A program made the translations under genes and the position numbers. A stretch of DNA of 64,000 nucleotides from Clostridia bacterium (lineage in GTDB: Bacteria > Bacillota_A > Clostridia > Christensenellales > Aristaeellaceae), in contig JAFQEB010000021.1 in the NCBI GenBank assembly GCA_017399225.1, positions 1 through 64,000 on the forward strand. Direction: 5' to 3'. A model generated the notes under the pieces. The model saw only the letters and a program-made list of their open reading frames with translations. It was not told the origin of the DNA and ran no database searches. Shown in pieces: positions 40,385 to 48,219 of this stretch (within the stretch, counting starts at the first letter, position 1; every line of letters begins with the position of its first letter).

Positions 40385-41626
40385 ATGCCGAATTTCACCC
40401 TGACGGACAGCGTATTTGAGGCTGCTGCCGCCAAGTTTCCCACCCCCTTCCACCTGTATGACGAAGCCGGCCTTCGCCAGCGCGCCCGCGACCTGAACAA
40501 GGCCTTCTCCTGGTGCGCGGATTTCAAGGAGTACTTTGCCGTCAAGGCCCTGCCCAACCCGGCCATCCTGCGCATCCTCAAAGAGGAGGGCTGCGGCGTG
40601 GACTGCTCCTCGGAGACCGAGCTGATGCTGGCGGAATGCTGCGGCTTCTCCGGCGAGGACGTGATGTTCTCCGCCAACGCCATGCCCTATGAGGAGTTCG
40701 ACCATGCCAGCGCGATGGGGGCCTATATCAACCTGGACGACATCACCCACATCGCTATCCAGGAAAACCACGGCGGCATCCCGGAAACGGTCTGCTGCCG
40801 CTACAATCCTGGCGGCGACTTCAAGATCGGCACGGAGATCATGGGCAACCCGGGCGACGCCAAGTACGGCTTCACCTATGCCCAGCTGCAGGAGGGCCTC
40901 AAAATCCTCAAGCAGAAGGGCGCAAAGCGATTCGGCCTGCACTCCTTCCTGTCCTCCAACAACACCGACGACGGCTACTATCCCGCGCTGGCGAAGATCC
41001 TCTTCAGCACCGCCAAGGCGCTGGCAGAGGAGACCGGCCTGGAGCTGGCCTTCGTCAACCTTTCCGGCGGCGTGGGCATCCCCTACCTGCCCGACGCGGC
41101 CGCCACGGATATCTTCGCCGTGGGCGAGGGTGTGCGCAAGGTCTACGAAGAGATCTTCCCCGAGGGCGGCGTGGCCATCAAGACCGAGCTGGGCCGCTGG
41201 ATGACCGGCCCCATCGGCTGGCTGGTGACCCGTGCCATCCACCGCAAAGACACCTACAAGCACTACATCGGCGTGGACGCCTGCTGCGCCAACCTGATGC
41301 GTCCGGCCATGTACGGCGCGTACCACCACATCACCGTCTGCGGCAAGGAGGATCAGCCCCACGACTGCATGGTCGATGTGGTCGGCAGCCTGTGCGAGAA
41401 CAACGACAAGTTCGCCATCGACCGGATGCTGCCCGCCATCGAAAACGGCGACCTGGTGGTCATCCACGACACCGGCGCCCATGGCCACGCGATGGGCTAC
41501 AACTACAACGGCCGCCTGCGCTCTGCCGAGGTGCTGCACCGGGAGGACGGCTCCTTCAAGCTGATCCGCCGGGCGGAAACCGCGCAGGATTACTTCGCCA
41601 CGCTGGATGTGGATGAGGGATTCTGA
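40385..41626 (+). CDS. lysA: Diaminopimelate decarboxylase
   Basis: A PLP enzyme that decarboxylates meso-diaminopimelate to lysine. The 413-residue protein has the PLP lysine in YFAVKALPNP and the fold III barrel segments CGVDCSSETELMLAE, FGLHSFLSSNN, VNLSGGVGIPY and TELGRWMTGP. The C-terminal DACCANLMRPAMYGAYHH and the substrate/PLP tyrosine region AMGYNYNGRLRSAEV follow. It is a clear LysA relative of the type seen in Clostridia; other fold III amino-acid decarboxylases are less likely. The start at ATG 40385 is preferred over an ATG 21 nt upstream because GGAG lies 9 nt before it. It is a single gene ending in a good terminator. Confidence 0.9.
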   Translation: MPNFTLTDSVFEAAAAKFPTPFHLYDEAGLRQRARDLNKAFSWCADFKEYFAVKALPNPAILRILKEEGCGVDCSSETELMLAECCGFSGEDVMFSANAMPYEEFDHASAMGAYINLDDITHIAIQENHGGIPETVCCRYNPGGDFKIGTEIMGNPGDAKYGFTYAQLQEGLKILKQKGAKRFGLHSFLSSNNTDDGYYPALAKILFSTAKALAEETGLELAFVNLSGGVGIPYLPDAAATDIFAVGEGVRKVYEEIFPEGGVAIKTELGRWMTGPIGWLVTRAIHRKDTYKHYIGVDACCANLMRPAMYGAYHHITVCGKEDQPHDCMVDVVGSLCENNDKFAIDRMLPAIENGDLVVIHDTGAHGHAMGYNYNGRLRSAEVLHREDGSFKLIRRAETAQDYFATLDVDEGF

Positions 41627-41657
41627 ATTTGAAATTCGGAATTTGATATGGTTTTCT

Positions 41658-41690
41658 GCGCCCGGATTCCTTTCCGGGCGCTGTTTTTTG
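41658..41690 (+). terminator. Terminator of lysA
   Basis: GCGCCCGGA/TCCGGGCGC stem followed by TGTTTTTTG. Confidence 0.9.
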
Positions 41691-41721
41691 TATATGTCCG
41701 AACCTTTTCACTTATTCGTGC

Positions 41722-41750
41722 TTGACAGTTCGTCATTTTCGTGATAGGAT
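41722..41750 (+). promoter_or_regulatory. Promoter of the 31-codon gene
   Basis: Consensus TTGACA (41722-41727), a 17-bp spacer and TAGGAT (41745-41750). Confidence 0.8.
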
Positions 41751-41781
41751 GACTCCATTCTATCCGAAAGGAGGGCACCCC

Positions 41782-41877
41782 ATGAAGGCTTTCGCTTACA
41801 TCGTCAACTGCAACGTTTGGCATGCTGTCGTCGTTTATTGGCGCACGGGCAGGCTTTCATTGCGGTACCCTTTTTGA
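41782..41877 (+). CDS. Orphan 31-residue small protein or leader peptide
   Basis: A compact transcription unit between lysA and a methyltransferase. It has a near-consensus promoter, the ribosome site AAAGGAGGG 6 nt before the ATG, 31 codons and stop, then a strong terminator. The peptide starts MKAFAYIVNCNVWHAVVVYW and ends RTGRLSLRYPF. It is rich in aromatic residues (three Phe, three Tyr, two Trp and one His), with a hydrophobic middle. It could be a small membrane-associated peptide. It could also be an attenuation leader peptide, because a CCTCCG/CGGAGG-type hairpin lies between stop and terminator. No known family was recognised. Confidence 0.65.
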   Translation: MKAFAYIVNCNVWHAVVVYWRTGRLSLRYPF

Positions 41878-41907
41878 CGGGTGAAACCTCCGCATCCGGC
41901 GGAGCAG

Positions 41908-41956
41908 AAGCAGTGCAGGCTTGCCTTATCCGGCATGACCTGCACTGCTTTTTTTA
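41908..41956 (+). terminator. Terminator after the 31-codon gene
   Basis: A 12-bp perfect stem AAGCAGTGCAGG / CCTGCACTGCTT followed by T5. Confidence 0.9.
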
Positions 41957-41980
41957 TCCGGTCATCACCGCTTTTCAGCG

Positions 41981-42040
41981 GCGCTGACTACACTTCGGTC
42001 AACGCGAGCGTTGATCCTCGTTAGTCGGGGCAGGAGCCCC
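41981..42040. repeat. Dispersed palindromic repeat, family C (copy 2)
   Basis: GCTGACTACACTTCGG, the hairpin TCAACGCgaGCGTTGA, CTCGTTAGTC, then GGGGCaggaGCCCC. It has the same plan as 2438-2495 with different stems, so the stems change while the linkers are conserved. Confidence 0.6.
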
Positions 42041-42068
42041 TCCCTCATATCGAAAGGAGGACACGACC

Positions 42069-42908
42069 ATGTGCCAGAACACCAACCCCACCCCCTACCT
42101 GCAGGCCTACTACGAAACCCACGACGAAGACGGCCGCCTGCTCAGCCGCACCGGGCAGGTCGAATTTCTGACCACCATGCGCTATATCGAAAGGTACCTG
42201 CGGCCCGGTATGCGCATCCTTGAAATCGGCGCGGCGACGGGCCGCTACAGCCACGCCCTGGCCCGCATGGGATACCAGGTGGACGCCATCGAGCTGCTGG
42301 AGCACAACATCGATGTCTTCCGGCAGAACACCCGGCCCGGGGAGAACATCACCATCACCCAGGGCAACGCCATCGACCTGAGCGCCTTCCCCTCCGATAC
42401 CTACGACATGACCCTGCTGCTGGGGCCCATGTACCACCTGTTCACGAAGGAGGATCAGCACCGCGCCCTCTCCGAGGCCCTGCGCGTGACCAAACCCGGC
42501 GGGCTGCTCTACACCGCCTACTGTAACAACGAGGCGACCATCTACAACTTCTGCTTCATGCGGGGCTACCTGTTCGACCCGCATTTCTTCCCGTTGATCG
42601 ACAAGGAGACCTTCAAGTGCACCTCCAACCCGGAGGACCGCTTCGTGCTGCACCGCCCCGGAGAGATCGCCGCGCTGATGGCCGATCTGCCCGCCGAGCG
42701 CCTGCATTTCCTCGGCACGGACATGATGACCCAGTACATCAAGGACGTCATCGAAGGGATGAGCGAGGAGATGTACCAGTACTACCTCCAGTACCATTTC
42801 CTCATCTGCGAGCGCCCGGACATGACCGGCATCACCAATCATTACCTGGACATTTGCCGGAAGCGGGAGGGGCTCTGCCCCTCCACCCCGCAAGGGCTCT
42901 GCCCTTGA
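42069..42908 (+). CDS. Class I SAM-dependent methyltransferase
   Basis: A 279-residue methyltransferase with SAM motif I ILEIGAATGRYSHALA (about residues 47-62), an acidic end of strand 2 (VDAIELLEHN), motif II-like YDMTLLLGPMYHL and VTKPGGLLYTAYCNN. The substrate is unknown. The start at ATG 42069 has GAAAGGAGG. The last ~14 residues (REGLCPSTPQGLCP) are encoded by a dispersed GC-rich hairpin repeat (42867-42945) that supplies the stop codon, so the original C-terminus was probably extended or replaced. Confidence 0.85.
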   Translation: MCQNTNPTPYLQAYYETHDEDGRLLSRTGQVEFLTTMRYIERYLRPGMRILEIGAATGRYSHALARMGYQVDAIELLEHNIDVFRQNTRPGENITITQGNAIDLSAFPSDTYDMTLLLGPMYHLFTKEDQHRALSEALRVTKPGGLLYTAYCNNEATIYNFCFMRGYLFDPHFFPLIDKETFKCTSNPEDRFVLHRPGEIAALMADLPAERLHFLGTDMMTQYIKDVIEGMSEEMYQYYLQYHFLICERPDMTGITNHYLDICRKREGLCPSTPQGLCP

Positions 42909-42945
42909 CCCGCTCAGGGGCGTTACGCCCCTAAGAACCCCTTTT
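42867..42945. repeat. Dispersed GC-rich hairpin repeat, family E (copy 2)
   Basis: GAGGGGctctgcCCCTC, CAAGGGctctgCCCTTG, then AGGGGCGttaCGCCCCT. It shares units and order with 17485-17567 and 57751-57810 and overlaps the end of the methyltransferase gene. Confidence 0.65.
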
Positions 42946-43021
42946 CGCAATGCGGCTGGGTAGGCTTTGGAGGGTGGTCGCGCGTGCGGATGGGGGGACG
43001 AGGGGACGCTGCGCTTTTCCT

Positions 43022-43050
43022 TTGACGGCGCGGCTCCCCTGTGATATGAT
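43022..43050 (+). promoter_or_regulatory. Promoter of the RluA fusion gene
   Basis: TTGACG (43022-43027), a 17-bp spacer and TATGAT (43045-43050). Confidence 0.7.
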
Positions 43051-43077
43051 GGGTACATCCCTTTTCCGGAGGTTGTT

Positions 43078-45078
43078 ATGCAGATCCTTTACCATGACCG
43101 CGACCTTGCCGTCGTCATCAAACCCGTTGGGCTGGATTCCGAATCCGCGGTGCCTGCCGCCATCCGTGAGGCTCTGGGCGGCGAGGTGTTCACCGTGCAC
43201 CGCCTCGACCTGAACGTCGGGGGCGTGATGGTCTACGCCCGCACGAAGCAGGCCGCCGCCACACTCTCCCGGCTGATCCAGGAGGGCACGCTGGTGAAGG
43301 AGTACGTTGCCCGCGTGGGCGGCATGCCGGAGGAAAGCGGCGACTGGACGGATCTGCTGCTCAAGGACGCGCGGAAGAACAAGGTTTTCGTCGTCACCCG
43401 CGAGCGCGGGGGCGTGAAGAAGGCCCGGCTGGAGTACACCCGCCTGGAAACCGACGGCGAGACCTCCCTGGTGCGCATCCGGCTGCACACGGGCCGCAGC
43501 CATCAAATCCGCGTGCAGTTTGCCAGCCGCAAGCACCCCCTGCTGGGCGACCACAAATACGGCGCGAAGGACGCCCTGACCGCGCCGCAGCTCTTTTCCT
43601 GCTGCCTGACCTTCCCCTGGAAGGGCCAAACGCTGCGCTTCGAGCAGCTGCCGGACTGGGCCATGCTGCCCGCTGACCGGCTGGAGCGCATCGCCGAGAT
43701 GGAAGCCGCCTTCGACCGTGCCTCCATCCGGCCCACGGAGGACGACCTGCGTGTCCTCACCGCCTACATGGACTCCGGCGACTGGCTGAAGGACTATACC
43801 GCCGATGAGCAGGGGCGCATCCCCCCGACCATGAAGCGCGGCGTGCTCAGCCAGGACGGGCTGTATAATCTCGTTTGTGACTGGGAGGCGCGAAAAAGAC
43901 TTTCTCTAAATTGCGGCCATCCGAGCCTACTGGAATTCTCCGGAATCGAAATGACCGGATGCACCGGAGATATCGCAGCTGACGCCGAAACACTCCTGAT
44001 GTCACGCAGGAAAGTGGCCACCTGGCGGCATGTACAGAACGTAGCAGACGCCTGCGTGGAATTGGCTACACGCTTTGGTCTGGACGAGGCACAGTGTCGC
44101 ATCGCGGGCATCCTGCACGATATCTCCGCCGTTGTTCCGGCTGCGGAGATGCTGCGGTACGCGCAGCACACCGGCATGTCGCTGGACGCTGCGGAAATCA
44201 ACCACCCCTTCCTGCTGCACCAGCGTCTGAGCGCCGTCATCGCACAGGAAGCCTTTGGAGTGAATGACGACGCCGTTCTGCAGGCCATCGCGTGCCACAC
44301 CACGCTGCACGCAGAAGCCTCCCCGTTGGATATGGCGCTGTTCCTGGCGGACAAGATCGCATGGGATCAGCCGGGCGAACCGCCATTCCTGGCTCCTGTG
44401 CAGGCAGCCCTGCAGACTTCCCTGGACAGCGCCTGCTGGGTATACCTCGATTATGTGATGAACCACGGTATGATCCTGCAGCCGCATCAGAATCTGCTGG
44501 CTGCGAGAGATTGGCTGCGAACCAACGTGCAGCCCCGCCCCGTCATCCACCTCTTCGGCGCCTCCGGCTCCGGCACCACGACCCTGGGACGCACACTGGC
44601 AGAGCGGCTGGGATACGTCCACATGGACACTGACGATTACTACTGGCTGCCCACCGATCCGGCTTTCACGCAGAAGCGCCCCATCCCGGAGCGGCTGGCG
44701 ATGATGAACGCCGATATCGACGCATCAGAAAAGGGCGCGGTGATCTCCGGCTCCCTGACCGGCTGGGGCGATGTGCTGATTTCGCGTTTCACGCTGGCCG
44801 TGCGCGTAGTGACGGACACTACCGTCCGTCTGGAACGCCTGCGCCAGCGGGAATACGCCCACTTTGGCGACCGCATCCACGAGGGCGGCGACATGTACCA
44901 GAATCATCTGGACTTCCTTGAGTGGGCGTCCCAATACGACGCCGGCGACGTCGCCATGCGCAGCAAGGCCTGCCACGACGCATGGCAGCAGACCCTTCCC
45001 TGCCCGGTGCTGACCATAAACGGCACTCTTCCGCTGGATGAGAATATCGCAAAAATCATAGCGGCGCTGCCCCTTTGA
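43078..45078 (+). CDS. Four-part fusion: RluA pseudouridine synthase, DUF4298, HD hydrolase, P-loop kinase-like
   Basis: A 666-residue single frame. Residues 1-200 form an RluA-type pseudouridine synthase with the catalytic Asp in VHRLDLNVGG (D44) and IRLHTGRSHQIRV. Residues about 203-265 match DUF4298 (TAYMDSGDWLKDYTADEQGR ... KRGVLSQDGLYNLV). Residues about 310-470 are an HD hydrolase of the YqeK type (HVQNVADACVELATRFGLDE ... GILHDISAVVP, and CHTTLH). Residues about 487-666 are a P-loop NTPase (GASGSGTTTLGRTLAERLG, then DTDDYYW) resembling adenylate/shikimate kinases. The first part is more GC-rich, and composition shifts near 43860-43990, so a gene fusion at that junction is likely. The start ATG follows CCGGAGG. 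Confidence 0.85.
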   Translation: MQILYHDRDLAVVIKPVGLDSESAVPAAIREALGGEVFTVHRLDLNVGGVMVYARTKQAAATLSRLIQEGTLVKEYVARVGGMPEESGDWTDLLLKDARKNKVFVVTRERGGVKKARLEYTRLETDGETSLVRIRLHTGRSHQIRVQFASRKHPLLGDHKYGAKDALTAPQLFSCCLTFPWKGQTLRFEQLPDWAMLPADRLERIAEMEAAFDRASIRPTEDDLRVLTAYMDSGDWLKDYTADEQGRIPPTMKRGVLSQDGLYNLVCDWEARKRLSLNCGHPSLLEFSGIEMTGCTGDIAADAETLLMSRRKVATWRHVQNVADACVELATRFGLDEAQCRIAGILHDISAVVPAAEMLRYAQHTGMSLDAAEINHPFLLHQRLSAVIAQEAFGVNDDAVLQAIACHTTLHAEASPLDMALFLADKIAWDQPGEPPFLAPVQAALQTSLDSACWVYLDYVMNHGMILQPHQNLLAARDWLRTNVQPRPVIHLFGASGSGTTTLGRTLAERLGYVHMDTDDYYWLPTDPAFTQKRPIPERLAMMNADIDASEKGAVISGSLTGWGDVLISRFTLAVRVVTDTTVRLERLRQREYAHFGDRIHEGGDMYQNHLDFLEWASQYDAGDVAMRSKACHDAWQQTLPCPVLTINGTLPLDENIAKIIAALPL

Positions 45079-45113
45079 GCTGATATCGGCTCAAAGAGGC
45101 GCGCCGCCTTTAT

Positions 45114-46049
45114 TTATGATGATACCTGATTGACCAGTCTGCACAGATCGCAGACAGAATAGCACCGGGCCAGATCCACGCTGATCCCGCGCTTCTGCGC
45201 CAGGGCCAGCAGGCCGGGCACGCCGTCCATGGCGGCCCGCATCCCCTCTTCTGCGTGGGGATCATACCGGGCGATGATATCCGCCATGGGTTCCCGCGTC
45301 AGGTCGCCGATGCTGAATCCGCACACCGACACACGGCCATCGGGCTCCACGGACAGGGAAGTTTGATGCGTCAGCGGCTCGGTGTAGGGCATGGAGCCGC
45401 AGCAGTCCGCCGCGTCCAGGCAGGCCGGGGGATAATAATGCGCCAGGTGCTCGAAGGCATTGCCCGCCAGGAAGATGTCGTTGCCGCTGTGCACGGGAAT
45501 ACCGATATCCCGCAGGCTGTCCAGCACCTCGCGGGTGCGGGTGTTCTCCGGGCAGGAGAACCCCTCGTTGACCACCCATGCAGGCGACCAGCGCAGCCGC
45601 TCCATCCCGTTTTCCTTCAGCGCGAGGGCAAACAGCCGCACCGGCTCCAGGGGAATAGTCTCCTGATGAAACGCGTCCACGGAGATCAGCACGTCGTTCA
45701 CGCCGGCGGCCGTCAGCATGGCAGCAACCTCGCGGATGCGCCCTTCGTCCCGGCTGAAGAAGCCATTGGTGATCAGCTGGCGCTTCGGGAAGCCCGCGTC
45801 CATCGCCGTGCGGTGGATGAGGCAGGTGACCTCGGGGTACAGCAGGGGCTCGCCGCCGAAGGTCATCACGGACTGCATGGGGTAATGCGCCGCCAGCGTG
45901 CGGATAGCCTCCACCGCGGCGCTTTCCGGGACGTGATGCACGCAGCCGGTGTGGCTTCCGCCCACGGAGCAGTGCCTGCAGCGGCCGGAGCAGTGATTGG
46001 TCAGGATAAATTCAAGCCGGTCAAGGAACAGATATGGGGATAAATTCAT
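45114..46049 (-). CDS. Radical SAM protein
   Basis: A 311-residue radical SAM enzyme with the 4Fe-4S motif CSGRCRHC (residues about 20-27) in LEFILTNHCSGRCRHC, then FGGEPLLYPE for SAM binding and LITNGFFSRDEG. A C-terminal Cys cluster (CYSVCDLCRLV) may bind a second cluster, as in SPASM/twitch-type members. The substrate is unknown, and no precursor peptide or partner gene was recognised next to it. The start at ATG 46049 follows GGAGGCATCACC and is preferred over an ATG 18 nt upstream. It is convergent with the RluA fusion. Confidence 0.88.
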   Translation of the reverse strand: MNLSPYLFLDRLEFILTNHCSGRCRHCSVGGSHTGCVHHVPESAAVEAIRTLAAHYPMQSVMTFGGEPLLYPEVTCLIHRTAMDAGFPKRQLITNGFFSRDEGRIREVAAMLTAAGVNDVLISVDAFHQETIPLEPVRLFALALKENGMERLRWSPAWVVNEGFSCPENTRTREVLDSLRDIGIPVHSGNDIFLAGNAFEHLAHYYPPACLDAADCCGSMPYTEPLTHQTSLSVEPDGRVSVCGFSIGDLTREPMADIIARYDPHAEEGMRAAMDGVPGLLALAQKRGISVDLARCYSVCDLCRLVNQVSS

Positions 46050-46283
46050 GGTGATGCCTCCATTCATGTATTTGATGACGAAAAGTCCACAACAGCCCTT
46101 GGGCTGATGCGGGCCGATACACGAACGGTGCAGGGGCAGTCAAAATCATCCGATACAGCCTGCCTCACTGCACCGGGAGGTTACCTCGCATGGTCTGCCG
46201 CATGGGCATTCACCCGCCTTTCTGCGGATTATTGTAGCACACTTCCTTTTGCCCGTAAAGTGTGGTATAATCTGCATGATAAT

Positions 46284-46344
46284 GTAGGGGCGAGCAATGC
46301 TCGCCCGCCTAAGACATCAACGGGCGAGCAATGCTCGCCCCTAC
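46284..46344. repeat. Large hairpin repeat in the ksgA leader, family D
   Basis: Two 24-bp perfect arms (46284-46307 and 46321-46344; core GGGCGAGCAATGCTCGCCC) separated by 13 bp. Each arm is itself palindromic. A promoter-like TATAAT lies at 46266-46271, so the hairpin should be in the 5' UTR of ksgA. A single related arm is at 47856-47878. Confidence 0.75.
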
Positions 46345-46363
46345 GATAGGAGACACACCAACC

Positions 46364-47299
46364 ATGAGCAAATCCAAGGAACGCATCCGCGACAGCCAGC
46401 TGCGCTACAAGCAGGGGCTGGGCCAGAATTTCATCTATGACGAGGATCTCCTCGCGTCCCTGGTGCGCGCCGCCGGCGTGACCAAGGAGGACGACGTGCT
46501 GGAGGTCGGCCCCGGCGCGGGCAGCATGACCAAGCACCTGTGCCGAGCGGCCCATCACGTCATGTCCGTGGAGCTGGACGACCGGCTGATCCCGCTGCTG
46601 AACGGCTTCATGGCCGATTATGACAACTTTACCCTCGTCCACGGCGACGTGATGACGGTCAATCTGCCGGAAATCACCGCGAACCTCCGCAAGCCCCTGT
46701 CCGTCGTGGCGAACATCCCCTACTACATCACCACGCCGCTGATGACGATGCTTTTATCCGGCCCTCGCCGGGTGCAAGCCCCGTCGAGGGCTTCGCTCGG
46801 CGATTCCAAGGAATCGCAGTCGCTCGTCGGGCAAAGCCCGACCTCCATTGGCCCGCTTGACATCAAGCAGATGGCCCTCATGGTGCAGAAGGAAGTCGCG
46901 GACAAGGTGCTGGCCGAGCCCGGCACGGACGCGTGGGGCCCGCTGGCCCTGCGCTGCCAGTTCTACTGCGACCCGTACCTGGCCATGGACGTGCCCGCCG
47001 AGTGCTTCACCCCCGTGCCCAAGGTGGACAGCGCCTTCATCGTGCTGCCCCGGCGCGAGAAGCCCCTGGTCTCCGTGAAGAGCGAGGAGGACTTCTTCCG
47101 CGTGGCGCAAGCAGGTTTCGCCCTGCGCCGCAAGACCATGACCAACGGTCTGTGCGCGGCCTTCCACATGGAGCGCGCCGAAGCCGTCGCCCTGATGCAA
47201 GCCGCCGGCCTGGATGAGCGCATCCGCGGCGAAAAGCTTGGCTTTGAGGATCTGGCCCGGCTGTCCGACGCCTACACCGACTGGAAGGAGGCGCAGTGA
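46364..47299 (+). CDS. ksgA: 16S rRNA dimethyladenosine transferase KsgA (RsmA), with in-frame repeat insertion
   Basis: Dimethylates two adjacent adenines near the 3' end of 16S rRNA. The 311-residue protein has QGLGQNFIYDEDLL, SAM motif VLEVGPGAGSMTKHL, VELDDRLIPLL, the target-base motif NIPYYITTP, MVQKEVADKV and the C-terminal helical domain. Between MTMLL and LDIKQMALMVQ, where homologues have only a few residues, lie about 31 extra residues (starting SGPRRVQAP and ending SPTSIGP). These are encoded by a dispersed palindromic repeat at 46758-46850. The frame is intact. The start at ATG 46364 has AGGAGA before it. It overlaps dut by one base. Confidence 0.93.
   Translation: MSKSKERIRDSQLRYKQGLGQNFIYDEDLLASLVRAAGVTKEDDVLEVGPGAGSMTKHLCRAAHHVMSVELDDRLIPLLNGFMADYDNFTLVHGDVMTVNLPEITANLRKPLSVVANIPYYITTPLMTMLLSGPRRVQAPSRASLGDSKESQSLVGQSPTSIGPLDIKQMALMVQKEVADKVLAEPGTDAWGPLALRCQFYCDPYLAMDVPAECFTPVPKVDSAFIVLPRREKPLVSVKSEEDFFRVAQAGFALRRKTMTNGLCAAFHMERAEAVALMQAAGLDERIRGEKLGFEDLARLSDAYTDWKEAQ
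46758..46850. repeat. Dispersed repeat, family C (copy 3), inside ksgA
   Basis: GCTCGGCGATTCCaaGGAATCGC, then CGCTCGTCGGGCaaaGCCCGACC. It has the stem, CTCGT-linker and CGGGC-stem plan of family C, about 93 bp long (31 codons), open on the coding strand. Confidence 0.65.
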
Positions 47300-47778
47300 T
47301 GGCCATCGCGCGTTTTCTGCATGTCTCCGAAGCGCAGTACGCCGCCGACCAGCAGCTGCCGGAGGCCCTGCCCGTCGGCGACATCCCCCTGCCCCGCCGC
47401 GCCACGGCCGGTTCCGCAGGCTATGACTTCGTCTGCACGGCGGAGGTCACCCTCCAGCCCGGCGAGGCCATCACCATACCCACCGGAATTCGCTGCGAGA
47501 TGCAGCCCGGCTGGGTGCTCATGCTCTTCCCCCGCAGCGGCCTGGGCTTCAAGCATCAGATCCGCCTGGCGAACACCGTGGGCGTCATCGACAGCGATTA
47601 CTATCACGCCGCCAACAAGGGGCACATCATGGTGCGCATCGTGTGCGGCGGCGACCATCCCGTGACCATCGCCCGGGGCGAGCGCTTCTGCCAGGGGGTG
47701 TTCCTGCCCTACGGCCTGGCGGAAGAGGATGAGGTGCAGAAAGACCGCGCAGGCGGTTTGGGGAGTACAGGTAAATAA
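47299..47778 (+). CDS. dut: dUTP diphosphatase
   Basis: Hydrolyses dUTP to dUMP, keeping uracil out of DNA. The 159-residue protein shows all five trimeric dUTPase motifs: ATAGSAGYDF, FPRSGLGFKH, NTVGVIDSDYYHA, IARGERFCQGVF and RAGGLGSTGK, the last being the Gly-rich C-terminal arm. The start at ATG 47299 is 7 nt after AAGGAGG; a GTG 3 nt earlier is possible. The first base overlaps the ksgA stop, so the two are translationally coupled. Confidence 0.95.
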   Translation: MAIARFLHVSEAQYAADQQLPEALPVGDIPLPRRATAGSAGYDFVCTAEVTLQPGEAITIPTGIRCEMQPGWVLMLFPRSGLGFKHQIRLANTVGVIDSDYYHAANKGHIMVRIVCGGDHPVTIARGERFCQGVFLPYGLAEEDEVQKDRAGGLGSTGK

Positions 47779-47822
47779 GGCTCTCCCTTTGGGAGAGCTG
47801 TCACCGCAGGTGACTGAGAGGG
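47777..47822. repeat. Dispersed repeat, family A (copy 4)
   Basis: AAGGCTCTCCCtttGGGAGAGC, GTCACCgcaGGTGAC and CTGAGAGGG, directly after the dut stop codon. Its second half is identical to the copy inside the SGNH hydrolase gene. Confidence 0.75.
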
Positions 47823-47855
47823 TTCTCCCGCAGCAGTCCTTTCTTGCAGCAGAGC

Positions 47856-47878
47856 GGGCGACCAATGGTCGCCCCTAC
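47856..47878. repeat. Family D half-element
   Basis: GGGCGACCAATGGTCGCCC followed by CTAC: one palindromic arm of the type found twice upstream of ksgA. Confidence 0.6.
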
Positions 47879-47896
47879 AACCGTGTATATCAGCAA

Positions 47897-47940
47897 AGCG
47901 CCGGATACCGCATCATGTACGGTATCCGGCGCTGATTTTA
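47897..47940. terminator. Bidirectional terminator between dut and the zinc-ribbon gene
   Basis: A 14-bp perfect stem AGCGCCGGATACCG / CGGTATCCGGCGCT with T-rich flanks on the plus strand (GATTTTATTTG), serving the convergent genes. Confidence 0.85.
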
Positions 47941-48165
47941 TTTGCTGACCTCCGTCTCGAAGATCATCTTTTTGCACTTGGGGCAGTAGTCGGCAGGAAG
48001 CGGCTTGGCCATCCAGGTTCCCTTCGAGGCTTCCACCAGCCCCGTGCCGGCAAGCTGGTCAAAGAAGCCCAGCTTCTGCCCGTCCGCCTGGAAGTACATG
48101 GCGCTGCGGCGGTCGTAGCTCAATACGCCATGCTGCATCTCATTCTGACAAAAGGGACAAAGCAT
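47938..48165 (-). CDS. Small zinc-ribbon protein (DUF6487-like)
   Basis: A 75-residue protein with CPFC near the N-terminus (MLCPFCQNEM) and CPKC near the C-terminus (YCPKCKKMIF) that together form one zinc ribbon around a beta-rich middle. This type is common beside varied genes in Clostridia and has no known function. The start at ATG 48163-48165 is chosen because AGGAGG precedes it (GGAAGGAGGCTGCGCG). Confidence 0.8.
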   Translation of the reverse strand: MLCPFCQNEMQHGVLSYDRRSAMYFQADGQKLGFFDQLAGTGLVEASKGTWMAKPLPADYCPKCKKMIFETEVSK

Positions 48166-48187
48166 CGCGCAGCCTCCTTCCGTCCAC

Positions 48188-48219
48188 ACTTCAAATTCCG
48201 CATTCTGAATTCCGAATTC
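48188..48219. repeat. GAATTC-rich low-complexity tract, family F
   Basis: AAATTCCGCATTCTGAATTCCGAATTC-like units adjoining the kinase stop codon, as at 21109-21147. Confidence 0.5.

Noticed and set aside
43860..43990. A separate start for the HD and P-loop part of the RluA fusion
   Set aside because: The frame is continuous and I saw no ribosome site with an in-frame ATG near the junction; kept as one gene, with the doubt noted.
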